Positions 1-7,624 of a DNA stretch of 64,000 nucleotides are shown here, in pieces (position 1 is the stretch's first letter; every line of letters begins with the position of its first letter). A program made the translations under genes and the position numbers. The notes under the pieces were generated by a model that worked only from the letters and a program-made list of their open reading frames with translations, ran no database searches and was not told the DNA's origin. The stretch is taken from NCBI GenBank assembly GCA_902363825.1, contig CABJBK010000005.1, positions 1 to 64,000 of the forward strand, written 5' to 3'. Origin of the DNA: Lachnospiraceae bacterium (GTDB taxonomy: Bacteria; Bacillota; Clostridia; Lachnospirales; Lachnospiraceae).

Positions 1-219
1 GGCAGAATCCGGAAAATCGGCTCTGCCCATTTGTAACTATTCACAAATCTTATATCAGTTTTAAACGTTTACACAAAACTTGAAACGGTCTCGACATGCC
101 CAAAAACTCCTGTATAATGCAGATATGGGCAGAATCCGGAAAATCGGCTCTGCCCATTTGTAACTATTCACAAATCTTATATCAGTTTTAAACGTTTACA
201 CAAAACTTGAAACGGTCTC
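1..219. repeat. 92-bp direct repeat, two identical copies 127 bp apart
   Basis: Bases 1-92 and 128-219 are identical. Each copy begins with a short hairpin (GGGCAGA ... TCTGCCC, seven-base arms; the first G of the left copy lies outside the window) and ends in GGTCTC. The 35 bases between the copies carry a promoter-like sequence. The pair lies just upstream of a 5'-truncated IS66 transposase, so it is probably part of, or damage to, that element. The left copy may extend beyond the window, and a third copy there cannot be excluded. Confidence 0.9.
91..118 (+). promoter_or_regulatory. Candidate promoter between the two repeat copies
   Basis: TCGACA at 91-96 is one base from the consensus -35. 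After a 16-base spacer comes a consensus TATAAT at 113-118. The first two bases of the -35 are the end of repeat copy 1. Copy 2 is followed by different bases and has lost the promoter. It points towards the IS66 transposase fragment. Inferred from motifs only. Confidence 0.45.
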
Positions 220-301
220 TCTCTTACAGAGAGGATTTCATGTAGTCTTCGTTTTTGCGTTTTATTAAAAGAGGCAGAAGTTATTTCAGATCATCCGATA
301 T

Positions 302-1417
302 ATGCAGCAGGCATGCGAATGTCCTGCCTGTAAGCATAAGGGCATTCCTTTTATCCGTAAAGCAAACACTCCTAAATCTGTCTTAAATCACTCACTTGCT
401 TCACCCAGCTCCGTCGCCCGTGTTATGTACCATAAGTATGTAAATGGGATTCCTCTTTACCGGCAGGAAAAAGACTGGGAACAGGCTGGCGTTGAATTAA
501 GCCGTGCTACCATGGCGAACTGGATCATCCGCAGCAGCGAGGATCACCTGATTCCCGTAGTGGATCATCTTCGGAAAAAGTTACTGAAAAGAGACATCAT
601 CCACTGCGATGAAACGCCTGTGCAAGTCTTAAAGGAGAATGGCAAAAAGCCACAGACAAAATCTTATATGTGGCTGTACCGCAGTGGAAATGACGGAAAA
701 CATCCGATCATTCTCTATGATTATCAGCCCTCCCGGAATGGCGATCACGCGGCCAGCTACCTAAAAGATTTCAGAGGCTATGTCCATTCGGATGGATACG
801 CTGGTTACAATAAATTAACTGGTGTCACAAGAGTTGGCTGCTGGGCACATCTCAGACGCAAGTTTGTGGAAGCGGTTCCCATAAAGAAAGCACCCGATGG
901 ACTTCCGACCAGTGCTGAAACAGGCCGTCAGTATTGCGACAGGTTGTTTGCTATTGAAGCCACCCTGAAAGACCTGAAACCAGAAGAACGGTTCCGTAAG
1001 CGTCTTGAACTGGAAAAACCAGTTCTTGAGGCTTTTTGGTGCTGGCTTGATTCCATAAATGCTTTAAAAGGTTCTGCCCTTGGCAAGGCAGTCACCTACG
1101 CGCAGAATCAAAAGCCATATATGGAAAACTATCTTCTGGATGGAAGATGCTCATTATCAAACAATGCTGCGGAAAACGCGATACGTCCCTTTACGATCGG
1201 GCGAAAGAACTGGCTTTTTGCGGACACTCCCAAAGGGGCTTCTTCATCCGCTGCCGTATACAGCTTAGTGGAAACTGCTAAAGCAAACAATCTTAATGTA
1301 TTTGCATATCTGGAGTATCTGCTTACCTATATGCCAGGATTAAACTGGCGTCAATATCCAGAAGAGTTGGACGATTTAATGCCATGGTCGCCACAAGTAC
1401 AGGCACAGTGTAAATAA
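302..1417 (+). pseudogene. IS66 family transposase (TnpC), 5'-truncated
   Basis: The 371-residue frame matches the C-terminal two thirds of IS66 TnpC transposases, which usually exceed 500 residues. It starts inside the zinc-finger part (CECPACK near residue 5), continues through the helical segment (MYHKYVNGIPLYRQE), and holds the DDE core, with IHCDETPVQVL near residue 100, VHSDGYAGYNK near 161 and the late segment SNNAAENAIRPF near 288. In this frame a stop at 266-268 blocks extension upstream, so the leucine-zipper and HTH N-terminus is missing. TnpA and TnpB are not visible either. Movement by this copy is unlikely. ATG 302 is only the first methionine and has no clear ribosome site. Confidence 0.85.
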
Positions 1418-1489
1418 GAATCCTAACGGAGGATGGGGTTGTGAGCCATCTTCTTATTTTGTCTAGGCATCATCTTATTAAGCGCTTAC
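302..1489 (+). mobile_element. Partial IS66-family element, right end retained
   Basis: Downstream of the transposase, bases 1481-1489 read AGCGCTTAC. IS66 elements are known to end in the complement of GTAAGCG, so the right terminus probably falls at 1489. The left terminus and the first two genes are outside the window or lost. If 1489 is the end, the first eight flanking bases (GAAGGAGG, 1490-1497), which would be the target duplication, include the ribosome-binding site of the antitoxin gene. Confidence 0.6.
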
Positions 1490-1505
1490 GAAGGAGGCGA
1501 TGATT

Positions 1506-1811
1506 ATGGCAAGAACAGCAAATGTGTTTGCTCGAGTTGAGCCTGAACTTAAAGAACAGGCTGAAAGTGTATTAGATCAGTTAGGAATTCCAATGTCAAA
1601 TGCAGTAGGAATGTTTCTACGGCAGATTGTTTTGCAAAAGGGAATTCCATTTGAAACGAAATTACCAAGAACGGCACCGTTGACCTATGGTTCTCTTACG
1701 AAAGAACAATTTGATAAAGAAATTGAAAAAGGTATGTCTGATGTAAAAGCTGGCAGAGTTTACTCAGCAGATGCCATTGAAGCTGAAATGAAAAGAGATT
1801 TTGGCATATGA
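1506..1811 (+). CDS. RelB/DinJ family antitoxin
   Basis: A 101-residue protein of the RelB/DinJ type. The N-terminus (MARTANVFARVEPELKEQAE) is the ribbon-helix-helix DNA-binding part, and QLGIPMSNAVGMFLRQIV is the second helix region of that fold. The C-terminal half, rich in Glu and Lys, would wrap the toxin. The start is ATG 1506, eight bases after AAGGAGG (1491-1497); ATG 1500 is in frame but only two bases from that site. The stop overlaps the start of a toxin remnant by four bases, the usual antitoxin-toxin coupling. The gene looks intact although its partner is broken. It probably binds its own promoter, which the IS66 insertion may have displaced. Confidence 0.88.
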   Translation: MARTANVFARVEPELKEQAESVLDQLGIPMSNAVGMFLRQIVLQKGIPFETKLPRTAPLTYGSLTKEQFDKEIEKGMSDVKAGRVYSADAIEAEMKRDFGI

Positions 1812-1936
1812 TTTTTTATGTGGCATATTCCGCTGAAGCAAGACAGAATTTGAGGGACATTTATGAATATATTGCGTATGAATTGTTGGTACTTGAAACA
1901 GCTGCCGGACAATGGGTGCATTGTTCGGAACGATAG
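1808..1936 (+). pseudogene. RelE/ParE-type toxin, truncated after about 36 residues
   Basis: Translation from ATG 1808 gives MIFYVAYSAEARQNLRDIYE and then YIAYELLVLETAAGQ, a good match to the first helices of RelE/ParE family toxins. The frame then drifts into unrelated sequence and stops at 1934-1936, giving 42 residues against roughly 90-110 for the family. The C-terminal strands that carry the active residues are absent. The start overlaps the antitoxin stop (ATGA). No downstream bases in the next 150 resume the toxin, so this is a deletion rather than a simple frameshift. Confidence 0.7.
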
Positions 1937-2044
1937 GAAATAGCAATACAAGTTGTAGGCAGGTGGCTACCCAGGAGCAGATGGACCGATTTTGAAAAAC
2001 TCTGTATCAATTTTCTTTACAGATAAACTTTGTTCATAGATTTA

Positions 2045-2053
2045 TGGTATAAT
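2045..2053 (+). promoter_or_regulatory. Extended -10 promoter
   Basis: TGG followed by TATAAT (2048-2053) is a consensus -10 with the TGN extension, and no good -35 lies 16-18 bases upstream. It would drive the regulator fragment at 2090. A GTTTAAGCGCTTG segment just downstream contains the palindrome AAGCGCTT and could be an operator. It also resembles the IS66 end at 1479-1489, probably by chance. Confidence 0.5.
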
Positions 2054-2089
2054 CAGTTTAAGCGCTTGAATAAAGGAGATGGTTATACC

Positions 2090-2281
2090 ATGAATCTGTT
2101 TTGCGAAGAGGTCCATAAACTGGAGGCGGAATTTAAACAATGCCGGAAGCTGCTGAACGCTATCGGGGATGAGAACCGCCAGCACCTTATATGCGTCATG
2201 ATGAATATGCCGATTGATGGCGGCCTTGTATTGGAGATTGTCGAGCAGACGCATCATCCGGGCTGCCATTCCTTGATATGA
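2090..2281 (+). pseudogene. ArsR-type winged-helix regulator, truncated
   Basis: From ATG 2090 (AAAGGAG at 2072-2078) the protein reads like the start of an ArsR/SmtB regulator: an N-terminal helix, then LLNAIGDENRQHLICVMM, which is the typical first helix pair, then EIVEQTH, the beginning of the helix-turn-helix. After EQTH the reading frame is lost. One base out of frame the sequence resembles the recognition helix (S-R-x-A-I), suggesting a one-base deletion near 2253. The match then ends altogether at the next fragment. Sixty-three residues against about 100 for the family. Confidence 0.6.
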
Positions 2282-2611
2282 AAAAGATCACAAGGGAGTC
2301 ACTTAAGAAAGCCGAAAAAGGCAGCGGTGTCTATACAATGGGCTCGGTTTATAAACTGCCGGATACATGGACACCGACTTTTGACCTGAGCAATCACGAA
2401 AAAGTATCGGCACGAAATGATTATGCGGAGAAGCCGCTGAAAAAAGTTGTCGAAGAAATCGTCGAGAGAAAAAATGGAGATCGGATGCAGCGGAATATGC
2501 CGTATTTTGTCAGGCTTGTCGTTGATTATTTCTATGACCGTATGAGAAAGCCGAAAAACCTTCAATACGGTGACAGAACACAAAACCACGGGCAATACAA
2601 AAACCCATATA
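2278..2611 (+). pseudogene. Flavodoxin/ferredoxin (EFR1-like) protein remnant
   Basis: The frame from 2278 contains VYKLPDTWTPTFDLS and later GDRMQRNMPYFVRLVVDYFY. After a frameshift near 2556 it continues as FNTVTEH followed by a degraded cluster-like segment. This order resembles the linker and ferredoxin start of EFR1-type proteins (flavodoxin domain, then 4Fe-4S domain). The cysteines expected after VTEH are gone, and neither the flavodoxin domain nor the end is present. Identification is from memory of the family and is tentative; the fragment is clearly not a whole gene. Confidence 0.4.
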
Positions 2612-2617
2612 CAAAGA

Positions 2618-2856
2618 TTTGAACTAATCAGGCCAGGACAGTTTTATTTTGATGCCTGCTACAACCCGTCCAAGACCGCATTCCTGAAAAATGCTGAGAA
2701 GAAGGGCTGCAAAATCCTGAATGGTCTTGGTATGTCCAGTTCCAGAGGGCTGCTCAGATCGAATTATGGACCGGACAGAAGGCTCCACTGGATGTGATGC
2801 GAAAAGAATTAAAGGAGATTATCCGGGAAGAAAATGAGAAGGCGCAGACGGAATGA
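2618..2856 (+). pseudogene. aroE: Shikimate dehydrogenase (AroE) C-terminal fragment, frameshifted
   Basis: RPGQFYFDACYNPSKTAFL followed by NAEKKGCKILNGLGM is the C-terminal signature of shikimate dehydrogenase, which reduces 3-dehydroshikimate with NADPH. After GLGM (near 2732) one base is missing. The next frame continues as AAQIELWTGQKAPLDVMRKE and ends at the stop 2854-2856, exactly as an AroE C-terminus should. Only about the last 75 residues of some 280 remain. A functional copy should exist elsewhere in the genome. Confidence 0.8.
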
Positions 2857-2890
2857 TTCTGTAATTCCGTCACTTCATGGGAGATAAATG

Positions 2891-2912
2891 TTATAGTGAA
2901 TTTATAGTGAAT
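2891..2912 (+). repeat. Tandem 11-bp repeat with duplicated -10-like boxes
   Basis: TTATAGTGAAT occurs twice head to tail (2891-2901, 2902-2912). Each unit contains TATAGT, a usable -10 hexamer. No good -35 is seen 17 bases upstream. It is the only promoter-like sequence between the aroE fragment and the GH172 gene at 2981, so it probably marks that promoter or a binding site in it. Confidence 0.5.
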
Positions 2913-2980
2913 AGAGAAACGCGATAGCGTAGTAAGCAATAATTTCAGATGATCTAGGTTTGATCAGAGAGGAGAAGAAT

Positions 2981-4009
2981 ATGAACAACTATTGTATGAT
3001 CCAGAACTCCAAAACGTTTGCATTTTCCGCAGAGAATCCAACCGGTGTACGCGCAGGCGGTTCCCAGGGCGGTGACTGCACCAAGCTTCGTCCGACCGTG
3101 ACGATTCCTGCAGGGGAAACTGTAACTCTGGTAGATGCTGCAGGACCGGGTGTGATCCAGCATATGTGGTTTACCGGATATGTCGGGCACCATTTTATCA
3201 TCCGTATGTATTGGGATGATCAGGAATATCCGTCTGTGGAAGCTCCGCTCTCTGCATTCTTCGGATGTGCCTATGATGAAAATTTTGTGGACCGGGATGG
3301 CAAATATCCGGTGTTGAATTCTGCCATGATGCTGGTAGCTCCTGGTCGCGGTTATAACAGCTATTTTGAGATGCCGTTCCATAAGAGAGCTCGGATCACG
3401 ATGGAAAACCGTGGTGATAAGGATGAAAATCTCTATTATATTATCACCGGAGCTTATCAGGAGATTCCGGCGGAGGCTGGTTATTTCCATGCCACCTATC
3501 GCCAAGAGCACCCGGTTCAGAAGGGTCGTACCTACACAATCGTTGACGGAATCGAAGGCAGGGGACAATTTGTCGGTGTGACTCTGGCAACTGGTATGAA
3601 TGGCAACAATACCTGTTGGGTAGAAGGCGAAGCCCGCATGTATCTGGACGATGATCCGTATCCGTCTATCCACTATACCGGAACTGAAGACTACTTCGGC
3701 GGTTCCTATGGATTTGGAAATGACATCATCATCAAGAGCTATCAGACCTTCAGCGGCTTATATACCGGCATGTATGCAATCTATGGAGACAACCGGGAAT
3801 TCTATAACGGACAGCAGAGATTCCTGCTGTATCATTTCCATATTGCAGACCCGATCCGTTTTGAGAATAAGTTTCGTATGACACTCGACAACATGGGCTG
3901 GACCGGACCGCGTTACGATGATTACACCAGTGTTGCTTATTGGTATCAGACCCTGCCGTCCGCACCGCTGATGCCACTGCCGACAGATGCAGAGATGTGT
4001 ATGAGATAA
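2981..4009 (+). CDS. GH172 / DUF2961 family glycoside hydrolase
   Basis: A 342-residue cytoplasmic protein (no signal peptide) of the DUF2961 family, now glycoside hydrolase family 172. Characterised members act on alpha-D-fructofuranose or arabinofuranose linkages, including difructose dianhydride I. Visible family features are RAGGSQGGDCTKLRP (residues 24-38), GPGVIQHMWFT (56-65), WVEGE (213-217) and the hallmark GTEDYFGGSYGF (234-245), whose Glu236 corresponds to a proposed catalytic residue. The start is ATG 2981, eight bases after AGAGGAG; an in-frame upstream ATG at 2960 has no ribosome site. A serine hydrolase follows 106 bases downstream on the same strand, suggesting a small carbohydrate-processing unit. 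The exact substrate cannot be told. Confidence 0.85.
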   Translation: MNNYCMIQNSKTFAFSAENPTGVRAGGSQGGDCTKLRPTVTIPAGETVTLVDAAGPGVIQHMWFTGYVGHHFIIRMYWDDQEYPSVEAPLSAFFGCAYDENFVDRDGKYPVLNSAMMLVAPGRGYNSYFEMPFHKRARITMENRGDKDENLYYIITGAYQEIPAEAGYFHATYRQEHPVQKGRTYTIVDGIEGRGQFVGVTLATGMNGNNTCWVEGEARMYLDDDPYPSIHYTGTEDYFGGSYGFGNDIIIKSYQTFSGLYTGMYAIYGDNREFYNGQQRFLLYHFHIADPIRFENKFRMTLDNMGWTGPRYDDYTSVAYWYQTLPSAPLMPLPTDAEMCMR

Positions 4010-4115
4010 TAGAACCAGATTGGAGATGTCAGATAGATTGGTTTTAACCTTGCGACACGTTGCATCGGTTATATCGGACTGACATCAGAGATTTGCCGGA
4101 AAGGATAGAGGTATT

Positions 4116-5033
4116 ATGTTACTGGAAGAGAAGTTTTTGGAATTTCATCGTTATGCCAGCAGCCACAATCTGCCGCTGGAAGCTATCAGTGTCGGAGATG
4201 AGAACAAGGTACTCTGTGAGATGCACTACGCAGCAAATGCACCGAGAAATATTTATTCACATACCAAGAGTTTTACGGTAACAGCAGTTGGACTCGCAAT
4301 GGAAGAGGGAAAACTAAGCCTGGAAGATCATGTGGCGGAAGTGTTTAAAGATAAACTTCCTTCAAATCCGGATCCAAATCTGGAGAAGATTCAGTTGAAA
4401 CATCTGCTCTGCATGTCCAGTGGCTTTGGTAAGGCACTTCTGATGAATGCGGACAGACGTCCAGGCGTCGGCGCACCGGATTATGAGAAATATATGATGG
4501 CACAGCCGGTTCCTGTGGAGCCAGGCAGTGCATTTTGCTATTCCTCTGCCGACAGTATTCTGGCTGCTCATATGGTAGAACGGGCCGTTGGCAAGCGGAT
4601 GGGAGAGTATCTGTATGAGAAGGTATTCCAGCCCCTTGATATGGGATGGCCGCTCTGGGAGCATGATCCACAGGGACATCCGAATGGCGGCGGAGGTATG
4701 TATCTGACTTGTACCGAGATGATGAAACTGGGACAGCTCTATCTGGCTGAGGGTAACTGGAAGGGCGAGCAGATTGTCAGCAGGGACTGGGTGCAGGAGG
4801 TGTCCACCCCGAAATTTACCTTCGAGCCATCTGCAGATCTCTGGCATGTAGGATATGGCTATCAGTTCTGGATCAGTCCATATCCAGGATCCTATCGTGC
4901 TGATGGCGCATTCGGACAGATTACAACGATTCTCCCAGAGAAGGGATTGGTTGTTTCCATCCAATGTCCGGAGCGAGGTAATTTCGATCAGGTGAAACGT
5001 GCGCTGCATGAACATTTTCTGATGGAATTGTAA
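4116..5033 (+). CDS. Serine hydrolase, class C beta-lactamase/esterase family
   Basis: A 305-residue protein of the beta-lactamase-related serine hydrolase family (penicillin-binding protein-like, esterases, D-aminopeptidases). The catalytic SxxK is SHTK at 48-51, after RNIYSHTKSFTVTAVGLAM. HLLCMSSGFG (96-105) is the typical following segment. The second motif is YSS (142-144), the serine-ended variant of YxN. The third motif region is RADGAFGQ near 275. It has no signal peptide or membrane segment, so it should be cytoplasmic. It follows the GH172 gene in the same direction and may remove an acyl group from the same glycan, but that is inference. The start has a purine-rich site GATAGAGG at 4104-4111. 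Confidence 0.8.
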   Translation: MLLEEKFLEFHRYASSHNLPLEAISVGDENKVLCEMHYAANAPRNIYSHTKSFTVTAVGLAMEEGKLSLEDHVAEVFKDKLPSNPDPNLEKIQLKHLLCMSSGFGKALLMNADRRPGVGAPDYEKYMMAQPVPVEPGSAFCYSSADSILAAHMVERAVGKRMGEYLYEKVFQPLDMGWPLWEHDPQGHPNGGGGMYLTCTEMMKLGQLYLAEGNWKGEQIVSRDWVQEVSTPKFTFEPSADLWHVGYGYQFWISPYPGSYRADGAFGQITTILPEKGLVVSIQCPERGNFDQVKRALHEHFLMEL

Positions 5034-5052
5034 GAATAGACTTGCAACAATA

Positions 5053-5061
5053 TGCTATAAT
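5053..5061 (+). promoter_or_regulatory. Extended -10 promoter of the regulator-phosphoesterase-primase operon
   Basis: TGC plus consensus TATAAT (5056-5061) forms an extended -10; no convincing -35 is present at 16-18 bases. Transcription would begin near 5068, which places the upstream in-frame TTG at 5062 before the transcript and so excludes it as the start of the regulator. Confidence 0.55.
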
Positions 5062-5136
5062 TTGCCCAGAAACCGTACTTTTGGCTGCAAAATAAAAATA
5101 GCAGAATATAAGAATAAATTACAATTGCCGATTTTT

Positions 5137-6006
5137 ATGACTATGCGTGACATTATGATGGTTGAAATATATGGTGTTAACTTTGCAATAATTGATGTAG
5201 TGAAGGAAATGGAACTAAGTGTTGCTGCAATGAAAAAGCAGAAAGCAAAGTATGAGGAAGCATTGCAGTGTCCTGCAGCATATGAAGTAGCGTTAAACAG
5301 CGTTTCCATGAGAAATGCGCTGGTGAAAAGCGGAGTTCCGTTTGTGGATTTGCCGGGAAATGTATTTTTGCCATTTATGGGAATTGTATTGCAGGATGTG
5401 TATCTCAAGCAGCTTGTCAAGGCAGATAAGATGATGCCTGCAACACAGATGGTGTTCCTTGAATTGTTATATATGGAAGACGAGGAATCTGTGCTAAAAA
5501 GTGAGGTTGCGAACAAGCTGAATCTTACCAAAACGTCCATTACAAGAGCAACAGCCCAATTAGAGGGAATGGGACTTATCCGCCAGATGAAATCCGGAAC
5601 AGAGATTGCTATTAAGAGAAATTACACACGCAAAGAGTATTATGAAAATGCAAAAGCATATTTGATTAATCCGGTCCAGAAAGAGATTACAATTATGCGA
5701 TGTGAAGCAACCTTTGAATCATTTAGCGCAGGAGAAACCGCTCTTAGTCAGGAGCCAGAATTGAATCCGCCTAGAATTGAGGAACGGGCAATCTACAAGG
5801 GCGAGGAAGTTGTTGACCAGTTGGAAATTGTGGATGCCAGATCTGAAGACTCGGACGACTGCTTGAAGGTACAATTATGGAAATACAATCCTTCTTATTT
5901 TGCAAGAGAAGGATGTGTTGATCCTGTTTCGCTTGCATGTACATTCAAAGGTAACGAAGACGAAAGAATAGAAATGAGTGTTGAGAAACTGCTGGAGGAA
6001 TTATGA
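5137..6006 (+). CDS. MarR-like winged-helix regulator with C-terminal extension
   Basis: About 289 residues from ATG 5137. The middle contains a winged helix: LELLYMEDEESVLKSEVANK, then LNLTKTSITRATAQLEGMG (recognition helix) and LIRQMKSG (wing), the MarR layout. The N-terminal part (KEMELSVAAMKKQKAKYEEA) is helical. The C-terminal part contains LWKYNPSYFAR and DPVSLACTF-DERIE-LLEEL, an arrangement I recall from phage-defence type regulators but cannot assign firmly. Several ATGs (5137, 5143, 5155, 5158) are possible and none has a good ribosome site. The stop overlaps the phosphoesterase start by four bases. It probably senses a ligand and controls this operon. Function beyond DNA binding is unknown. 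Confidence 0.65.
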   Translation: MTMRDIMMVEIYGVNFAIIDVVKEMELSVAAMKKQKAKYEEALQCPAAYEVALNSVSMRNALVKSGVPFVDLPGNVFLPFMGIVLQDVYLKQLVKADKMMPATQMVFLELLYMEDEESVLKSEVANKLNLTKTSITRATAQLEGMGLIRQMKSGTEIAIKRNYTRKEYYENAKAYLINPVQKEITIMRCEATFESFSAGETALSQEPELNPPRIEERAIYKGEEVVDQLEIVDARSEDSDDCLKVQLWKYNPSYFAREGCVDPVSLACTFKGNEDERIEMSVEKLLEEL

Positions 6007-6737
6007 AAGTACTTGTAATACCGGATATTCATCTAAAACCGTGGATATTTGACAGGGCAGAGAAAATCATAAAAGACGGTAAGGCGGCGGATCGGGCTGT
6101 ATGCCTTATGGATATTCCGGATGACTGGAATATGGAGTTTCAGATAGAACGAAATAAAGAAACATTTGACCGGGCAATTGCATATGCCATGGACTATCCG
6201 GATACTCTCTGGTGCTATGGCAATCATGATGTCAGCTACCCGTGGGGAAGGCTTGAGACCGGATATTCTCCTTATGCCGAGAGGACGGTCATATCAAAGC
6301 TCGAAGAACTTGAGAACAGCCTTAAGAGTCCGGCACAGATCAACATAATCCATCGGATTGACAATGTGCTTTTCTCACATGGAGGGCTTACAGCTGATTT
6401 TCTGAAATGGCTAAACGCGGATCTGTTGTTTGCTGATATAGATGATGTTATTGCAGTGGTGAACGATGCTTCCCATGATTATCTCTGGAATGATAAATCA
6501 CCGTTATGGCTCAGACCACAGTATGAGACCAGAGAGATATTCAGAGCAGATACCTACAAACAGGTGGTAGGGCATACTCCGGTGGAGAAGATATTTGAAA
6601 AAGACGGCATCATATCCGCAGATGTGTTCTCTACCTATAGAGACGGAAGACAGATTGGAGAGTCGGCGATGATTGTTATTGATTCGGAAACCGGGAAATA
6701 TGAGAAGATAGAGGTTATGGGGAAACAGGGAGTGTGA
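6003..6737 (+). CDS. Calcineurin-like metallophosphoesterase
   Basis: A 244-residue single-domain metallophosphoesterase. Metal-binding motifs appear in order: DxH as D8-I-H10, a modified second motif with MDIPDDW (36-42) where Gly of the usual GDxxD is Met, GNHD at 73-76, SHGGL near 124 and the final VGHTPVEK near 196. The fold suits phosphoprotein, cyclic nucleotide, dinucleotide or nucleic acid phosphoester substrates; the sequence does not decide which. It overlaps the regulator before it and the primase gene after it by four bases each (ATGA), so the three are translated together. Its place next to a conflict-system primase suggests a nucleotide or nucleic acid role, an inference. Confidence 0.8.
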   Translation: MKVLVIPDIHLKPWIFDRAEKIIKDGKAADRAVCLMDIPDDWNMEFQIERNKETFDRAIAYAMDYPDTLWCYGNHDVSYPWGRLETGYSPYAERTVISKLEELENSLKSPAQINIIHRIDNVLFSHGGLTADFLKWLNADLLFADIDDVIAVVNDASHDYLWNDKSPLWLRPQYETREIFRADTYKQVVGHTPVEKIFEKDGIISADVFSTYRDGRQIGESAMIVIDSETGKYEKIEVMGKQGV

Positions 6738-7624
6738 TGAGGATGAAGGAACCTACACAGCAATATTCAGATTTAATTAATTCATTACAATCCAGGATAC
6801 AGGCATTGGAGGATGAAAACCGACTTTTGAAAGAGCGTTTGGATGAAGCCGGTGTTTCGTATGCGGATATTGTGTCTGGCGACGCTGAAGGAGTTGTGGA
6901 ATTGTATGACCCGGATCAGGGTGCTCGTATAAAGAAATTTGATGTTACGGATAAGATTGCAAGTGATTTCTTTATGATGTTCTGCCGCGGAAGGAAGGAT
7001 TTGTATGATCTTCGCTATACGAATCCAAAAACGGGGAAGAACGGGTATTATACGCAGTACTTTAACCGCTGGGATCGTGGCTGCCATATACAGAAAAAGG
7101 ATGGAGTTCGTTGTAAGGATTGCGAATTAAGGGCGTATAAGCCGGTCACCTTGCCTTTGATAAAGGCGCATATGAATGGGACAGATCCAAATGGCAATGA
7201 TGTCGTGGCGATATATCCGATGCTTGAAAACAATCTTTGCCAGCTGCTTGTATTTGACTTTGATAATCATGCAAAGGGTGCAGAACAGGAAGATTATGCG
7301 AATATTGATGATAGGTGGAAAGAAGAAATAAATGCTTTGCGGCGCATTTGTAAGAATCTGGATGTGGACGCTGTGGTGGAACGATCAAGGTCGGGACGCG
7401 GTGCGCATCTTTGGATATTCTTCAAGGAAATGATTCCTGCCAGATTGGCGAGAAAATTTGGTTTTGCGTTGCTAGAGAAAGGAGCTGAATCCGTCAATCT
7501 TAAGTCCTTCAAATACTATGATCGCATGATACCGACGCAGGATGCGCTTCCTGAGGGCGGACTTGGAAATGTCATTGCACTTCCTTTACAAGGAATGGCT
7601 CTGAAGTCCGGAAAGTGGAACTAG
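6734..7624 (+). pseudogene. TOTE-type archaeo-eukaryotic primase (AEP) domain, 3'-truncated
   Basis: The 296 residues match the N-terminal half of large TOTE conflict-system proteins, in which an AEP domain is usually followed by helicase and nuclease parts. Residues 10-38 form a coiled coil; Cys117, Cys127 and Cys130 (CHIQKKDGVRCKDC) look like a small metal site. The AEP catalytic DxD is VFDFD (173-177), and RSRSGRGAHLWIFF (217-230) holds the second motif with its histidine. The match continues through PTQDALPEGGLGNVIALPLQ and ends at residue 293. There the reading frame runs into an integrase remnant and stops at once. All catalytic AEP motifs shown are present, so a free primase domain might still be made; the rest of the protein is lost. 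The start could be ATG 6734 or 6737. Confidence 0.78.

Noticed and set aside
1..219. A CRISPR array
   Set aside because: Only two 92-base copies with a single 35-base gap. The repeat is too long, and no cas genes are near.
2048..2069. A second IS66 terminus at GTTTAAGCGCTTG
   Set aside because: It resembles the IS66 end but lacks the terminal TAC and lies inside the promoter of another gene. Probably chance similarity of a short palindrome.
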